Assembly (NCBI GenBank): GCA_003640385.1
Contig: RCAB01000558.1
Span: forward strand, 1 to 38,720
Reading direction: 5' to 3'
Length of the DNA stretch: 38,720 nt
Origin: Setaria digitata
Lineage: Eukaryota > Nematoda > Chromadorea > Rhabditida > Setariidae
The position numbers and the translations under genes were made by a program. Positions within the stretch are counted from its first letter, which is position 1; every line of letters begins with the position of its first letter. The notes under the pieces were generated by a model that saw nothing but the letters and a program-made list of their open reading frames with translations, was not told the DNA's origin and did not search any database. Positions 23,475 to 35,403 of this stretch are shown here, one piece after another.

Positions 23475-24007
23475 ATACATAACAATACATTTTTTTTTTT
23501 TTCCTTATCAATACATAACAGTAATAGATTATTTCAATTTTAGTGAAGATATTGTTACCGAATACTGCGCAATATTATTATTCCTCTTACTAATACTGTT
23601 TCTTTTTATGCTATGATTAATAATACTAATAGCAAATCATTTACAAAACTGCAGGCTAATACTGACTTAGTCATCAATTTTAGCAGAGTGACAATATCAC
23701 CGGCAGTGGTAATAACAATGATGAAATGATCAACTGAAATAAATAAGGGCAAATAGCAGAGTAAGAGTAAGCGAATCATCACATAAATTAATCAATGAAT
23801 GGGAGAATTCGATAAGCAAACAACCAACGATTTGGCACATAATTCACTGAATCAATACGCAAAAGAAGATAACAAAGAAGTAAGCGACTAATTTAGCATC
23901 AAATTGGATCAACAAAGAGTATAAGTAAGTGAAATCTGTTCGTTTTCCAATTCCAACACTCACCGGAAAAAAGTCCGACCATTTGCTGCAAATCTGTTTA
24001 ATCAAGG

Positions 24008-24265
24008 AAATATAATTGTGGAAGCATAATATTTGGGAAGAAGAAACAAGGAAATGAACAGGAAAAAGTTACAAGCAGGTGAAAAAAAATACAGAAAAGA
24101 GAGGCATGAGGAAAAAGATGTGGAAAAAAATAAAGGAGCCGCAAGGGAAAGCGTGAAAGTAGTGAGGCACGAAAAGAATAAATAGAAGGGGAAGAGAAAG
24201 AAGGATGGAGAAGAGAACATTCGAGAAAGAAAACAGAGAGAATGAGAGTGAAAAGCAACTCTCAA
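24008..24265. repeat. Purine-rich, strand-asymmetric tract
   Basis: The plus strand is overwhelmingly A and G for about 250 bases (GGAAAAAG, GAGAAAGAAGGATGGAGAAG and similar). This creates several long but meaningless pyrimidine-coded frames on the minus strand, rich in Ser, Phe and Leu. It is not a regular tandem repeat. Such tracts can form triplex or unusual DNA structures, but no role can be read from the sequence. Confidence 0.6.
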
Positions 24266-25072
24266 CTACAAATGTTCTTCTAAAATGACGAAAGTTTTCT
24301 TTTTTTTTTTTTGTTTCTTCATCTCCGCAACAATGAATGAGAGACATAACAATTTTGAGGAGGAGCAAAGATTGGTAAGATTTCTAAGGAGCATAGAAAA
24401 CAGGTAGTAAAAGTGCAAAAATAGTGTGGGAAATATGGAAACATTGTAAATTGCTGAGAGTAGCAAAGCAAGACTATATGCAGGATGGAAACTGGATGAT
24501 AGTATATGACGTTGAACAAAAGTGTAGATATACATAGAGCGGGATGATGATACTAGATAAGAGAGACGAAATAGAATTGGTGAGGAGGAGAGAAAAACGG
24601 AAAATAATTGAAAAAAGTAGAGAAAAAGTTGGAGGACAGTGACTGTGGATAATACTTTCTAAGGAGAAAAGAAGCAATTAATTAATTATTTAATATTTTG
24701 TAATTTGTAAATTACTTGTGTGGTGAAAAATTCATCGCATCAACAGCTTCAAGATATCTAAGTAGAGAATTAAATTCGAGCAGAATTAAAATGAAAAATG
24801 AAGTGATATTCGATAATTTTATTTTTATTATTACAATTATTACTTCGAACTTTATTAATTACGAATTCATGCTCATTAGTTTATCTGACAGTTTATTTCA
24901 CAATTTTTTACTCAGCACATCTTAATTTCTTTTCAAATTACATTATTTTGGAATGATATTTAAAAAATATAATTGGCCAACTACTATACATATAGCCATT
25001 ATTTAAATATAATAACATGATAATGGTAATAATAACAATAATAACAACAGTACCAATATCAATTATAAATTT

Positions 25073-25265
25073 TTATTTGAAATGGAATACGTTAAAAAGG
25101 ATGGTAGCGTAGAAAATGATGGCTTGAGTGAGTAGGACATCAGTCCAAGAGGAAAAGACGAAAACAGCTTTGGGATGACTGAAACGACGTTGATGCATTA
25201 TTGGAAATAGTTTTCGAGATCGAATTACACAGCCAAAAATTTTATTCGATAAATTTGTCGCCAAT
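25073..25265 (-). other. Candidate terminal exon with membrane span
   Basis: A minus-strand frame after a GAATTAG acceptor-like site (phase 2 entry) runs 64 codons to TAA. It contains IFGCVIRSRKLFPIMHQRRF, then a hydrophobic stretch (DVLLTQAIIFYATILFNVF). It is less AT-rich than its flanks. No neighbouring exon could be joined, and I recognise no family. The CVIRSR segment recurs in another candidate exon 2.2 kb upstream. Confidence 0.25.
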
Positions 25266-27343
25266 CTAATTCATGCATGCATTACCGTAAATGGAAATTG
25301 AAATGTTTCGATTTAGATTATAATGTGTATTGGAATTGAAATTGAAATGATATCAGTCTTCTCTGTAGTGATTCTCTGATGAAACATGAAAAAAGAAAGG
25401 AATAGATAAATATATTTGCAGCAATTCAGCGATTGATATTTTCATTTGTGCTAATGAAAGGAAAAAGAAGGAAAGAGTCCTAACAAACTTCTTAATATTT
25501 AGAAATCGCGAAATTTTACTATCACTCAAACAATTTCATCTTATATTCGCTGATCATCTGGATGAATAAAGCGACTAATTGACAAACAAAAATACAACCA
25601 GGGCAAAATGAATAAATTATGGCACATAAATAATTGTTGCTGATTGTCCTTTACCATCTTATTTCTAATGCACAAACTTGTATGAAGGCAAAACAGAGCT
25701 GAAAAGCAATTAAAGAAGATTTAGCACATTTCGATATTCGAATAATAATAATAATATGATAATAATCATTTAAAATTAATAATGATAAAAAATTTTTAAT
25801 AATTTCAATGATTATTTATAAGCGCTTGTAATGACGCAAATAATAGCAACCCTATTGTTCTTTATTATTAGTTAAAAAAATTTGAAATTTGTTTACATAT
25901 TCCGAAACTTTTTCGGTAACTTGCTTATTTATTATTATAATCATGTTACTGTAAAAATTTTAATTTAGTAATGAAGAAAAGTCCAGTGATATTATTAATA
26001 ATATCGCGATTATTCATCATATGATGAATTATATTCATTACCAAAGGAAAAAGAAATGAAGAATTGGTTCGAATTAGTTATTCATTTTTCAAGACGAATG
26101 CATTTCAATCTCTTTCTTTACTTTTCTTTTTCTTTCGGTAATGAATATGAAGAACGATAAAACAAGATGAAATGAAATTTTTGAGCAATGAGCAATAATC
26201 ATTTCAATCCTTCATACAATAAACACGATTATTTAAGTCACTTATGTCAAGACTTTTGAAATTCGTCTTTGGTAAAATGAATAAATCTTGAGGAAAATAT
26301 GCTATTATGAAAAAAAATTACAGTCATTTTCCATTTTAAAGCCTCCACATCTAAAAAAAGAAAATAAAATAATTAAAAATGTTCACGAATATAACTAATC
26401 CATTCAATGAATTAAAGACACATACTCTCAGCCCAGTTAAATTAATGAGATATGTATGTATCGGTCATTTGCATCATTTGTTGCACAACACCTTATTTAT
26501 AACCTTGTTAAACCACTTTTAGCTTATATTTGCACAAATTTTATTGCACTTTTTCATGTCAAAAGTCGATCTTCTTTATTTCGTATTTAAATGTTTTCTT
26601 TCTCATTCAATAACCTAATTTGATTTCATGTTTTGATTTTGTCTCATTTACTTGCCTTATTTATTTGTCTATTTACAAATATCTGGCTACATTTGATTTG
26701 CCCAATACATTTTAAATTAACTATATTATCGAGAATAACTTTAGAATTCGATTATTTGTTTTGTAGAGGATTGGAAAGGAGCAGTTCAAATTATGTTCTG
26801 AAGAAAAAAAAAAGATAATCATTGTATACTTTGACTTTATTTCCAGCCATTTGTTCATGTCATTAATTTGTCGGTAAACGAAGCACATAGTTTAACAGAA
26901 TAAAAATTATCTGCAAAATGAAAACTGCCAAGTAATTGAAGAGAATAAATAATGCAGTACAATTTTTCAAATGGGTAGCTCTTTTTTTGCGCATAAATTT
27001 TTTTTTTTTTTTTGTTCTTAAAATACTTTCTTTTTGCTACTGAAATCAAAGAAAAATTATTATCAGCCAGAAATTTATTTAATGAAATTTAAAAAAGCGA
27101 TAAACAGTGTAAATAAATATAAATAAATCGACAAGTAAAAAATAAGAGTAGTCCGGTATGAAGTTGACAGATTGACTTGATTTGAACAAGAGTCATTTTT
27201 GTTGAAGATTAGATGGGAAAAACTTATCTTCATACTAAAGTCACTTATGTGAAGTAGAGGAAAAAGAGAGGCAGAAAAATGAAAATAGTTTGAAAACTTT
27301 GCAGTAGTATTTTGAATTATTGAACCAAAGTTTTGTTACTTCG
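25266..27343. other. AT-rich region without a gene
   Basis: I find no supportable exon on either strand. AAT/ATT trinucleotide runs occur at about 25740-25760, and the remainder is intron-like. If the flanking minus-strand candidate exons belong to one gene, this would be its intron. Confidence 0.4.
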
Positions 27344-27475
27344 TCAAGATAAAAATTTCAATCTATTACGACGACTGATAGCTTTCTTGCTGGACTGCTC
27401 TAACAAATTATCAGTTATGGTTAAACGAGATCGAATTACACAACTGCTTCTCTTTTCTCTTTCATCAGCTGAGTA
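27344..27475 (-). other. Candidate terminal exon, basic and serine-rich
   Basis: A strong acceptor (TTCTCACTTTAG on the minus strand) is followed at phase 0 by 43 codons and TGA. The product is basic and Ser-rich, with SSCVIRSRLTITDNLLEQSS and KKAISRRNRLKFLS. The composition is exon-like in a desert of AT-rich sequence. I could not find the preceding exon. It shares a 17-base, in-frame motif with the candidate exon at 25073-25265. Confidence 0.35.
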
Positions 27476-30400
27476 CTAAAGTGAGAAAAAAGAAGAAAAA
27501 TAAATTTTAAAAGGTAAAAAAAAAAGTTAAAAATGGAAAATGAATTTTCGCAAAGTCTAATATTCTATGCAGCCATTTTTTTTTTTTTCCTTCTTCTTCT
27601 TCTTTCTAACGACTGAAGACTACCTCAATATAATAAAGTTGAGGAGAAAATTTTAGTGTGAAAAATTATTATAAGTAAAATTGAAATTTTACATATTGAG
27701 AAAAAAGTGTTTGTTTAGATTCATTTGCTTTTTAAATTAACTCAAATTTTTAGATCACCATCATTTAATACTTTTTATTTAAAACTATATTCGAAATAGA
27801 AAAAAAAATTATTTTTTTCCTCTTCACTTCATAACCAAAAGTTTTTGATAAATAAGCAGCAGCCGAATTTGACTGTTAAAATTTGGAAGCAAATTTAAAA
27901 TTTATCCGAAATACAATGGAATCAGATGAATAAAGTATTTTTTCCTTACAAATATTTTAAATTACATTGCTTTATAAATGAAGGAAAGGAAAGTTCCATA
28001 TGACTGAAAAAAAAAAAAAAAAAATGATGGAATCAAATGAAATAACTAACGTCTGAAAAATGAATTAATTTTTGAGTAAGTTAGAAATGAAAATTTTAAT
28101 TACATATTTCATTTGAGCAGCTGGAAGGTTTATTTCTTTAAGTAAACTACAATATATTGCAAATTTTCGCGGATTTCATTAAGAATCGAAATTAACATAA
28201 AATCGTTAATGATTTCTCGCATCATTAACTTATATTAAGTAATTCAGTTAAAAAACTAAAATGTTTTATTGACATGAGAGCTGGTTCCGGACACGATGTG
28301 GTACAGCGGTGATTATACGAAAGTTAAATCAGCTGGCATATTAATACAATACATTCTCATCGTTGAGAATGTGGAGAAATTTTACGCTGTCTAGTAAATT
28401 AAAAAAAAAGAAGTGTTTTTGCTATTGGATTATTATTATGATTGTTTTACTAATCCTGATTTTAACTTTTTTTTTGAAAATAAAAATGATATGTTTTGGA
28501 CAATTACTGATATTTGAAAAATGGGAATGTTTTCTAACTTTAATGCTAGAAATATTATCATATAATCATCACAAGTAAAATAATTAATCCTCATTAGTTG
28601 CAATTATTGCCAAATGACATTATTAAACTAGTACTACTTATTATCATCATCACTTTGCATATACAATATATAGATAAAATTTAAAATTTTTTCCTTCTAT
28701 TTAAGATAAATCATTTTACATAGTTTTTAAAATAATGCAAATCTTTACAATAAATGTGTTTGAAAATCTAGAAATAAATTAATTCCTCACAATTGTGCTA
28801 CCATATACGATTTTTTTTTTTTTTAATAACCATAGTTTACTCGATAATCATTGCCTTTTTAAATTATTTGAGGAATTTAAAACCGGCTAAAGACAGTGAT
28901 TTTGTATAAATTGTATTATTGAGAGTTAGACTTGCCATGAAATACAAAAGCTAATTGAATTTTTTGTTTTTTAAAATCACAATTAAAGTACTGAATAAAT
29001 ATAATAAACAAAATTGACAATTAATAACGAAACTAACTAATATTATGGCGAAAAACACAATTGATTTTATATTTAGGCAATGGACCTACTTGCATAAATT
29101 TTAATTTGGAAAACAGAAATGACAGCTTGCTGCAAAAATTTGATATCAAGATTAGCTGCCCAGATGCATCATGTCAAAATTGAATAGTTGGGTTGTGCTC
29201 AAGACATTTATCAGTCAAGTTTGTGGATATCACTGTTGTGACTTGAACATGCTGATAATCAGTTATGCCTATTCAAACAATCAATTCATTCGAGTGGTTC
29301 ATCGATTATCACTTCCTTCAAGAAAATAATCTTTTATCTATTAAACGAATCAATTAGTAGTTTTTTAGTAATGCTCGAGAAAGGAAGAAAAATACATAGG
29401 AATTTTTCACAAATAAAACTTTCACCGAATACAGAAACAGAAAAAAATTCAATCAAAAAATCAAATACAAATATTTTGAAACCAAATTTGATGGGCTATT
29501 GCATTTTTTATCCGTCATCATTGAATCAAGTGTAATTTACTCGAAAACCAGTCTTTCCTGGTGAATTTCCTCATTCACAGCAAAAAAAAAAAAAAAATTG
29601 AAATTCACAAGTTTAAGACTACTAGTTCAATGAAAATAAATGAAAATAACAAATTCAAAGTTAAATTTTAAATCTTAACAAAGAAATTTTAAGCATTGTG
29701 ACGCTAACAATGACTTGAGAGAGAGTCTGTTACTATGAGCGAGAATTATCGAAATTTCATGAAAAATTCCTGTATAGCGTGCATTGCAATGATCAAGCAA
29801 AATGAGGGCATAATTTGCAAAAGAACATTCCAAAATAATGTCACGATCAATCCACTGATAACTTATTTGAATCTATCACTGATATACATTTCAAGTATCG
29901 AGTATTTATCCATTTTGAGTACTGTTAATTTTTGTTTTTTGTTTCGACCTCAAATGTTCAATTCAGTCTTATCAAAAAAAAAGGAAGTCACGAGGAAATA
30001 AATGAACTTGTCGAAAAAATGTGTAGTTTTATTTGAAATCTGAAATAGTTGGGAAAAATTGCTAAGAAGGCAACACTTCTAAAAAAAAATCACAAGTCTT
30101 ATGAAATAGTATTGAACTTATTAAGAACGAAATAATAGAGGTACGAGAATTATTGGAATTTAACAAAGTTTTTAATTAACTATCTTTTCTCTTTTAACCC
30201 AACAATTTACTCGTTTTAGTGATAATGATGAACACGACTGTGTTTAATGTGGCATTTTCTCTTATCAAATGTGTTATCACTGTAATAATCATTAATGCTT
30301 TCATGTTAACACTTCGCAGTGTCCGATTGCATTCACCACAGGAATTTAAGTGATCAAAATTTCAAAAGAGGGCGGTAATAATCGATAATAGCAGTACGAG

Positions 30401-31943
30401 TAAATGAAAATTTCTATTACTATTACTATTAAGCTATTCCTGCCAGTATAAAATTAAAGATTTCTCATCACTAATATGAAATTTGATAAAATAGAGCTAA
30501 ATGGAGAGTGTTTTAATATTTATTTAATTACGGGTTAAATGAAATGAAATATTAAGACAAAATTTTAAAAGCAATGTTTGATAAACTTTTATGAGAATAG
30601 GGAAAAAAACTGTTGAAAACATAAATCAACAAAAGATTAATTTTATCCTCTCTGGGAAAAAAAGAAGCGAAAAAAATTAAACAGATAAAAAATAGATAAA
30701 CATGTTTTATTTTCAAAGTGAATATTTATCAAGTCTAGAGAGAGAGGCCTAATTTTGAATCCATTTATCAATCTTTTGAATACAGCAACGAGTGTTTTTT
30801 CATTTGTTACAAAGCGGACATGTAGAAATATAGCCTCATAATTTCACAATTATCATAAAAAAATAAACGAAAAAAACACTTCATAATCCTTGCTTTTTGT
30901 TTTCTCTGCGCTCAAGGATGAAATTAAAAAACTGAAAAAAAAGTTACGAAAAAAATTTTTTTTTTTAATTTTCAATTTTCAACTGCTATTTTCAGATGTC
31001 CATTCATTTGTTGTTGATAGTGGGATGCAATGATAACAACATTATTGCTGATTTAAAATGTGGAAATTCGTAATTACTGCAATAAATTTACACTTCATCG
31101 ATAATTTCTTCTGTCTAGTCGACAGCAATAACGAAGAATTAGTAATTTTGAGATATGGAGTGGTTAAACATTGTTCTCTGATGAAATATTATAAGTTATT
31201 AATTGGTTTTAGGTAATCATCCCAATTTAAAACATCAATGGTCAAAAGATAGTTATTGCTTGCAATAATTAAAAGATCCATGTAATTGCTACTATTTTAC
31301 AATCAGAAAAGTACTGAACCCATTAATCAGGATTAATGTCTAATTGAGAATTAAAATTGTTTGAATATGTAACTGATAATACATGTGTAAGACTGGACTG
31401 ATACTTTATACATAAGCTCTAGAAATCTTCAGCTATTCGAATAATGATTTATTAGTATATTGATTAATCATTTATTTCCTCGATTTAAATCAATATAAAA
31501 TTATTTCATAATTTTAGTAATTTTCGATTTAAAAAATCTAAATTTATTTAAAAAGCAGATACATGAACAAATTAAGAAAGGTTTAAAAGATTTGAATGAT
31601 TCTGATAGCAAATTTTAAAAGCTAGATCATTTCCTGTACATGAAAAAAGCGAATTTATTAAAATAAAGAGATCTATTACTATCACCACCACTAACTTCAT
31701 CAGCGCAAATGATAATAAAAAGATATCATGAAATTAATCATTACTAATATTTTTCGACAAAACAATAACGCGAACTTTTTCCAATGATGTTAATAAAACA
31801 AATAAATGAGTGGTGGAAATAATTTCTACAAAAAAAAAAATTTTATGGTAGCTAATGTCAAATTATTTGATCTAATTTATGCATTGATATTAGGTCACTG
31901 AGTGTTTTAATGAATTAATTACAATAATTGTTTTCTATTTCAG

Positions 31944-32099
31944 ATATCATCGTGTGTTGGCTCAAATTCATTTGATAATGCCACCACAAAAATTCTGATG
32001 CCTATCGCCATTTTTTTCTTTTTTCAATTGGGTCAAGTATTTCTTCCACACCTTCAACAATATTTGAAGAATATAAAATACTCCATTATTTCATTTTGA
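31944..32099 (+). other. Possible exon after a strong acceptor
   Basis: TTTTCTATTTCAG immediately precedes position 31944. Two frames are open: one for 51 codons (ISSCVGSNSFDNATTKI, then hydrophobic) and one for 17 codons ending PPQKF. No donor or neighbouring exon is evident, so this could be chance in pyrimidine-rich DNA. Confidence 0.2.
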
Positions 32100-32936
32100 A
32101 TGATTAACTGAAGTCTACTAATCAAAGTAATTAAATTTTACGATGAAATGATGAAAGTAGTTAACAATCAAAGGTAATAAGTATGATTAGCAAGGATAAT
32201 TAGCAATAAAACCAACAATAATGACGAAATTGATAATAATAGTAAAAAATAATAGGACTGATAAGTAATAATAATAAAAGATATTAATTTTTAATAATTA
32301 TTATATGCATTACAAGCACTTAAAATAGTTGAAATGAAAAAAAACGAAAAAAAAAGGAACTGGCTTTACAAAACTTAATAGAGCATGAACTCTGAATTTA
32401 AATGCGTAAAATAAATAATAAGTACACTGAAAAAATGCATTTATTATATCAAATAGGCGAAGTTACAGTAATGCAGATTTTGCACCGATTATCGCACAAT
32501 GTAAGGATTAAGTCTAGAAGACACAGATATACCTGTAATTTCATTTGATATAATAAATTGATTTAGTTGGGCGCAATATTTAATTAACTAATTAAGAAAC
32601 ATAACAATCATTTACAGACCACATTAGTTATCAGAATATTTTTATTCAGTATAGTTTGCTTGTATGGATTGACTGTAGAAAATTTGCACATTTTTAATAG
32701 TCAAAGAGATGAACGGATGAAAAAGGCGCATATCTTTTATTTAGGTCATAAACAGGGAAAGAAAAATAAAAAACAATCATGAAGTGCAATTATTTTTACT
32801 GCCTTGCTATCGTTGTAGATTAATTGCGTACATTTATTTGAAGTAATTAATTATTATATGTGATTTATTCATTCCCAAAATTAGATTATGCAAATATTTT
32901 TTTTATTTTTACTTTTTCTCTTCCTCTTTTCTTCAG

Positions 32937-33080
32937 ATGATGCTTAAAGAATATTTGACCAATTTTTGTTCTAAGTTTTATTCCAAAGAATTTGATGAAA
33001 CTTCCAATGGTAACAATGAAATAGGAGGGAAGAAAAGAAAAGGAATAAAAACTGAAATGCCAATAAAGATAAAAATGTAA
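32937..33080 (+). other. Possible short gene or first exon
   Basis: A long pyrimidine tract ending in TTCTTCAG abuts an ATG directly. The frame encodes 47 residues (MMLKEYLTNFCSKFYSKEF, then a Lys-rich basic tail with GGKKRKGIK) and ends in TAA. The ATG at the acceptor is the arrangement expected for a trans-spliced nematode message. No family is recognised. Confidence 0.3.
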
Positions 33081-34477
33081 AGATAATTTTGTTCTAATTT
33101 GCTCTTTTAATTGATTAAATGATTGAATGGAATATTAGGGCGTTAACAGAATAAAATGATGTGAAAGAAAATGGAAAATTTTTGATAGTTATTGCTTCTA
33201 CCTTCGGTGGTATCCAAGATCCATAGCAGCTTATTTAAATAATGATAACGTGAGCTGAAATACCTGAAATACCATATGCCATTAATTGCAATCCAAATTT
33301 TCTTTTTTCTTATTTTGTTTGAAACAAATAACTAAAGGGAAAAGTTCTCTTAGCTGTTAAACATATCTTTGATTAATTATAAATTTACTGATTTTAGACG
33401 AAAAATAAAAGCCCAACTAATTTTTGAAATTTTGTGTAACATTTATTCTATGTAAGAACATAAAGAATAACAACTTAATCAATAACAGTATTGTAATACT
33501 AATATCTGAATAATTATGAAAATTTTGTCGTTGAATAAGTTGAATTTTGTTTCAATACTTAAATATAATTTCATGCTTTTCCCAATCTATTTAAATTACT
33601 TTTTTTTCGTCAAATTAAAAACATTCAAATAAATTAATGATTGTATGACTTTTTGTTCATTATCGCCCTACAATCTCGTTTATTTTTAAAGCAATCATTA
33701 TCACTTTTCCTTTTCCTAAAACGATGAGAAAAATCATCATTTATTGTCGGTTTTATTATCACTTTTTTTTTTTTTAATTAATCTAACGTTTCTAATTGGA
33801 GAATTGAAAAACTAAGCATTATAATGTTATTAACTTATTATCAGGATTAGAAAAGTGAACAACCGACTAATTTTGTTAGAAAATATGACTGTATAAAATG
33901 ATTTGGGCAAAACTAGCAAATTACATCGCTGCTAAAAGCTAATCTGGTTCATTATGATGAATAATACACGAAAATTATGATTAATTTTATGGAAAATTCT
34001 GAATGATTTTTCCACAAAAGACTTTTTAACATTCCTGCTTGATATGGTTCAAACATCCAATTCCCTAAAATATAAGCATTAAAAAAAAAAAGAAAAACTA
34101 AGTGTAAATTAATAATTATGGATAGTGAGAAGTAATCGTATATATAAAGTAATATGAATTAACTTATGATACAGCATCATATATCATTAGATTAAAAATA
34201 AATAAATAAATAAAAAGTAGAAAAAAAGAAATGGAGAAAGAAAAAGTCAGGACATGGCTTGCTCTAAATGGATAATGTTTGAAATAAAAAAAAATTGATA
34301 TTTATTATTGCGTAAAAATTTTTTAGTGATTTTAATTAAATTGCTATTTAATTGCTGCTTAACAGAGTACATTCAATTTTATATGCATTCAAATTGAATT
34401 TTCATTACTAAAGTTCTTATGGTTAAATTCACTCTAAACATCAATTCACCGTTTAACTTTGTAACAATAAATAATTG

Positions 34478-34672
34478 ATATATATAATAATTGATATATA
34501 TGATATATATATATATATATATATATACATATGATATATACATATGATATATACATATGATATATATATGTATATACATATATACATATGATATATATAC
34601 ATATGATATATATTACATATGATATATATATGTTATATGTATATATATATATATATATACATATAACATTGC
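34478..34672. repeat. TA-rich satellite with repeated ACATATGATATAT unit
   Basis: About 195 bases consist of TATA runs and at least six copies of a 13-base unit ACATATGATATAT in near-regular spacing, including palindromic ATGTATATACAT segments. It is too regular to be background AT-richness and could extrude as a cruciform. Tyr/Ile-only frames on the minus strand are artefacts of it. Confidence 0.9.
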
Positions 34673-34832
34673 ACCTAATTTTCTTTTTTCTCTTGGCCAA
34701 TAATTTAACAATTTTTGCACTTAAAAAAGGCTGTTCTTTAATTTAAAATAAAGCGCTGCCATTTTTATTGGAATTTTCAAAACTTATTCTGTTTTACAAA
34801 AATTTTAAAGAACACTGATGCTACTATAACAT

Positions 34833-35403
34833 ATGTTTCGATTTTCCGCAAGCGAGGAAAAACTGGAAATGATGCGGGAAGCAAGAAAAAAGATGAAGGA
34901 TTTAACAGCATTCCATATTAAATTGCACAAAAGGCTCCGAATTTTTCCACTTTCAGGTCGCTTTTCTTTAAATCAGTAAATGACACTGCTCTCAAGGTAC
35001 TCCTAATCGCTTAAAGCACTTTTATTTTCCTTTTTTTTATCGATGATGATGAACTTGATGAACAGTATGATCTGCTTTTCCAGAGACTTAATAAGCTCCA
35101 CTGTTTTTTGTAAGTACTACTAAAGCTATTTTATAAAATAAATTGCTCAGAATGGATATTGGTTTGTAAAAAACGAAAATTCTCAAAGTTCTGGTCTCAC
35201 TTCGGAAGTTTGAAAGCAGAAAATTAAAAATAGATAGTTTTTATTATGGAATGAATTCTGCAGCCATCAGGTTGATTTTTTTAATAGCAGCGCATTGAAG
35301 GCATGATATGTCTCTTGGTACAGCTGATGTAAAGGAAGAGAGTGACATGTTGGATATTACTATTCAAGGGAAGGCCATGGAAATGTTGGAAGAACAGTCA
35401 TAA
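34833..35403 (+). CDS. Small acidic helical protein, unrecognised
   Basis: Three coding blocks lie in order on the plus strand. The first (34833 to 34975 or 34979) starts MFRFSASEEKLEMMREARKK and is strongly helical and charged. The second (from about 35042, or an acceptor at 35054, to 35109) reads DDDELDEQYDLLFQRLNKLH and ends at a perfect GTAAGT donor. The third (35301-35403) enters at the matching phase through a GAAG acceptor and reads MSLGTADVKEESDMLDITIQ, ending EEQS-TAA. The junction of blocks 2 and 3 is sound in phase. That of 1 and 2 is not: the only phase-matching acceptor (after 35013) would insert a Phe-rich, pyrimidine-coded stretch. No signal peptide or known domain is visible. 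Codon use and GC content are clearly higher than the flanks, so I believe a real gene is present with an imperfect model. Confidence 0.5.

Larger units (their letters stand above)
27476..34477. other. Long AT-rich stretch with few exon-like islands
   Basis: No gene can be supported. Open frames at 28363-28578 and 29735-30001 (plus) have no splice context and read like chance. A less AT-rich patch at about 28270-28330 gives short open frames on both strands only. Two plus-strand frames follow strong acceptors, at 31944 and 32937, and are listed separately. The remainder resembles large introns or intergenic DNA. Confidence 0.4.

Noticed and set aside
24069..24677. Several overlapping minus-strand frames rich in Ser/Phe/Leu
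   Set aside because: They arise from the purine-biased plus strand, overlap in all frames, and have no splice or family support.
28270..28340. Possible tRNA suggested by a GGTTCCGG string and higher GC
   Set aside because: No cloverleaf could be drawn: the T-arm sequence, anticodon stem and acceptor pairing are missing.
34379..34700. Minus-strand Tyr/Ile-rich frames
   Set aside because: They are translations of the TA satellite.
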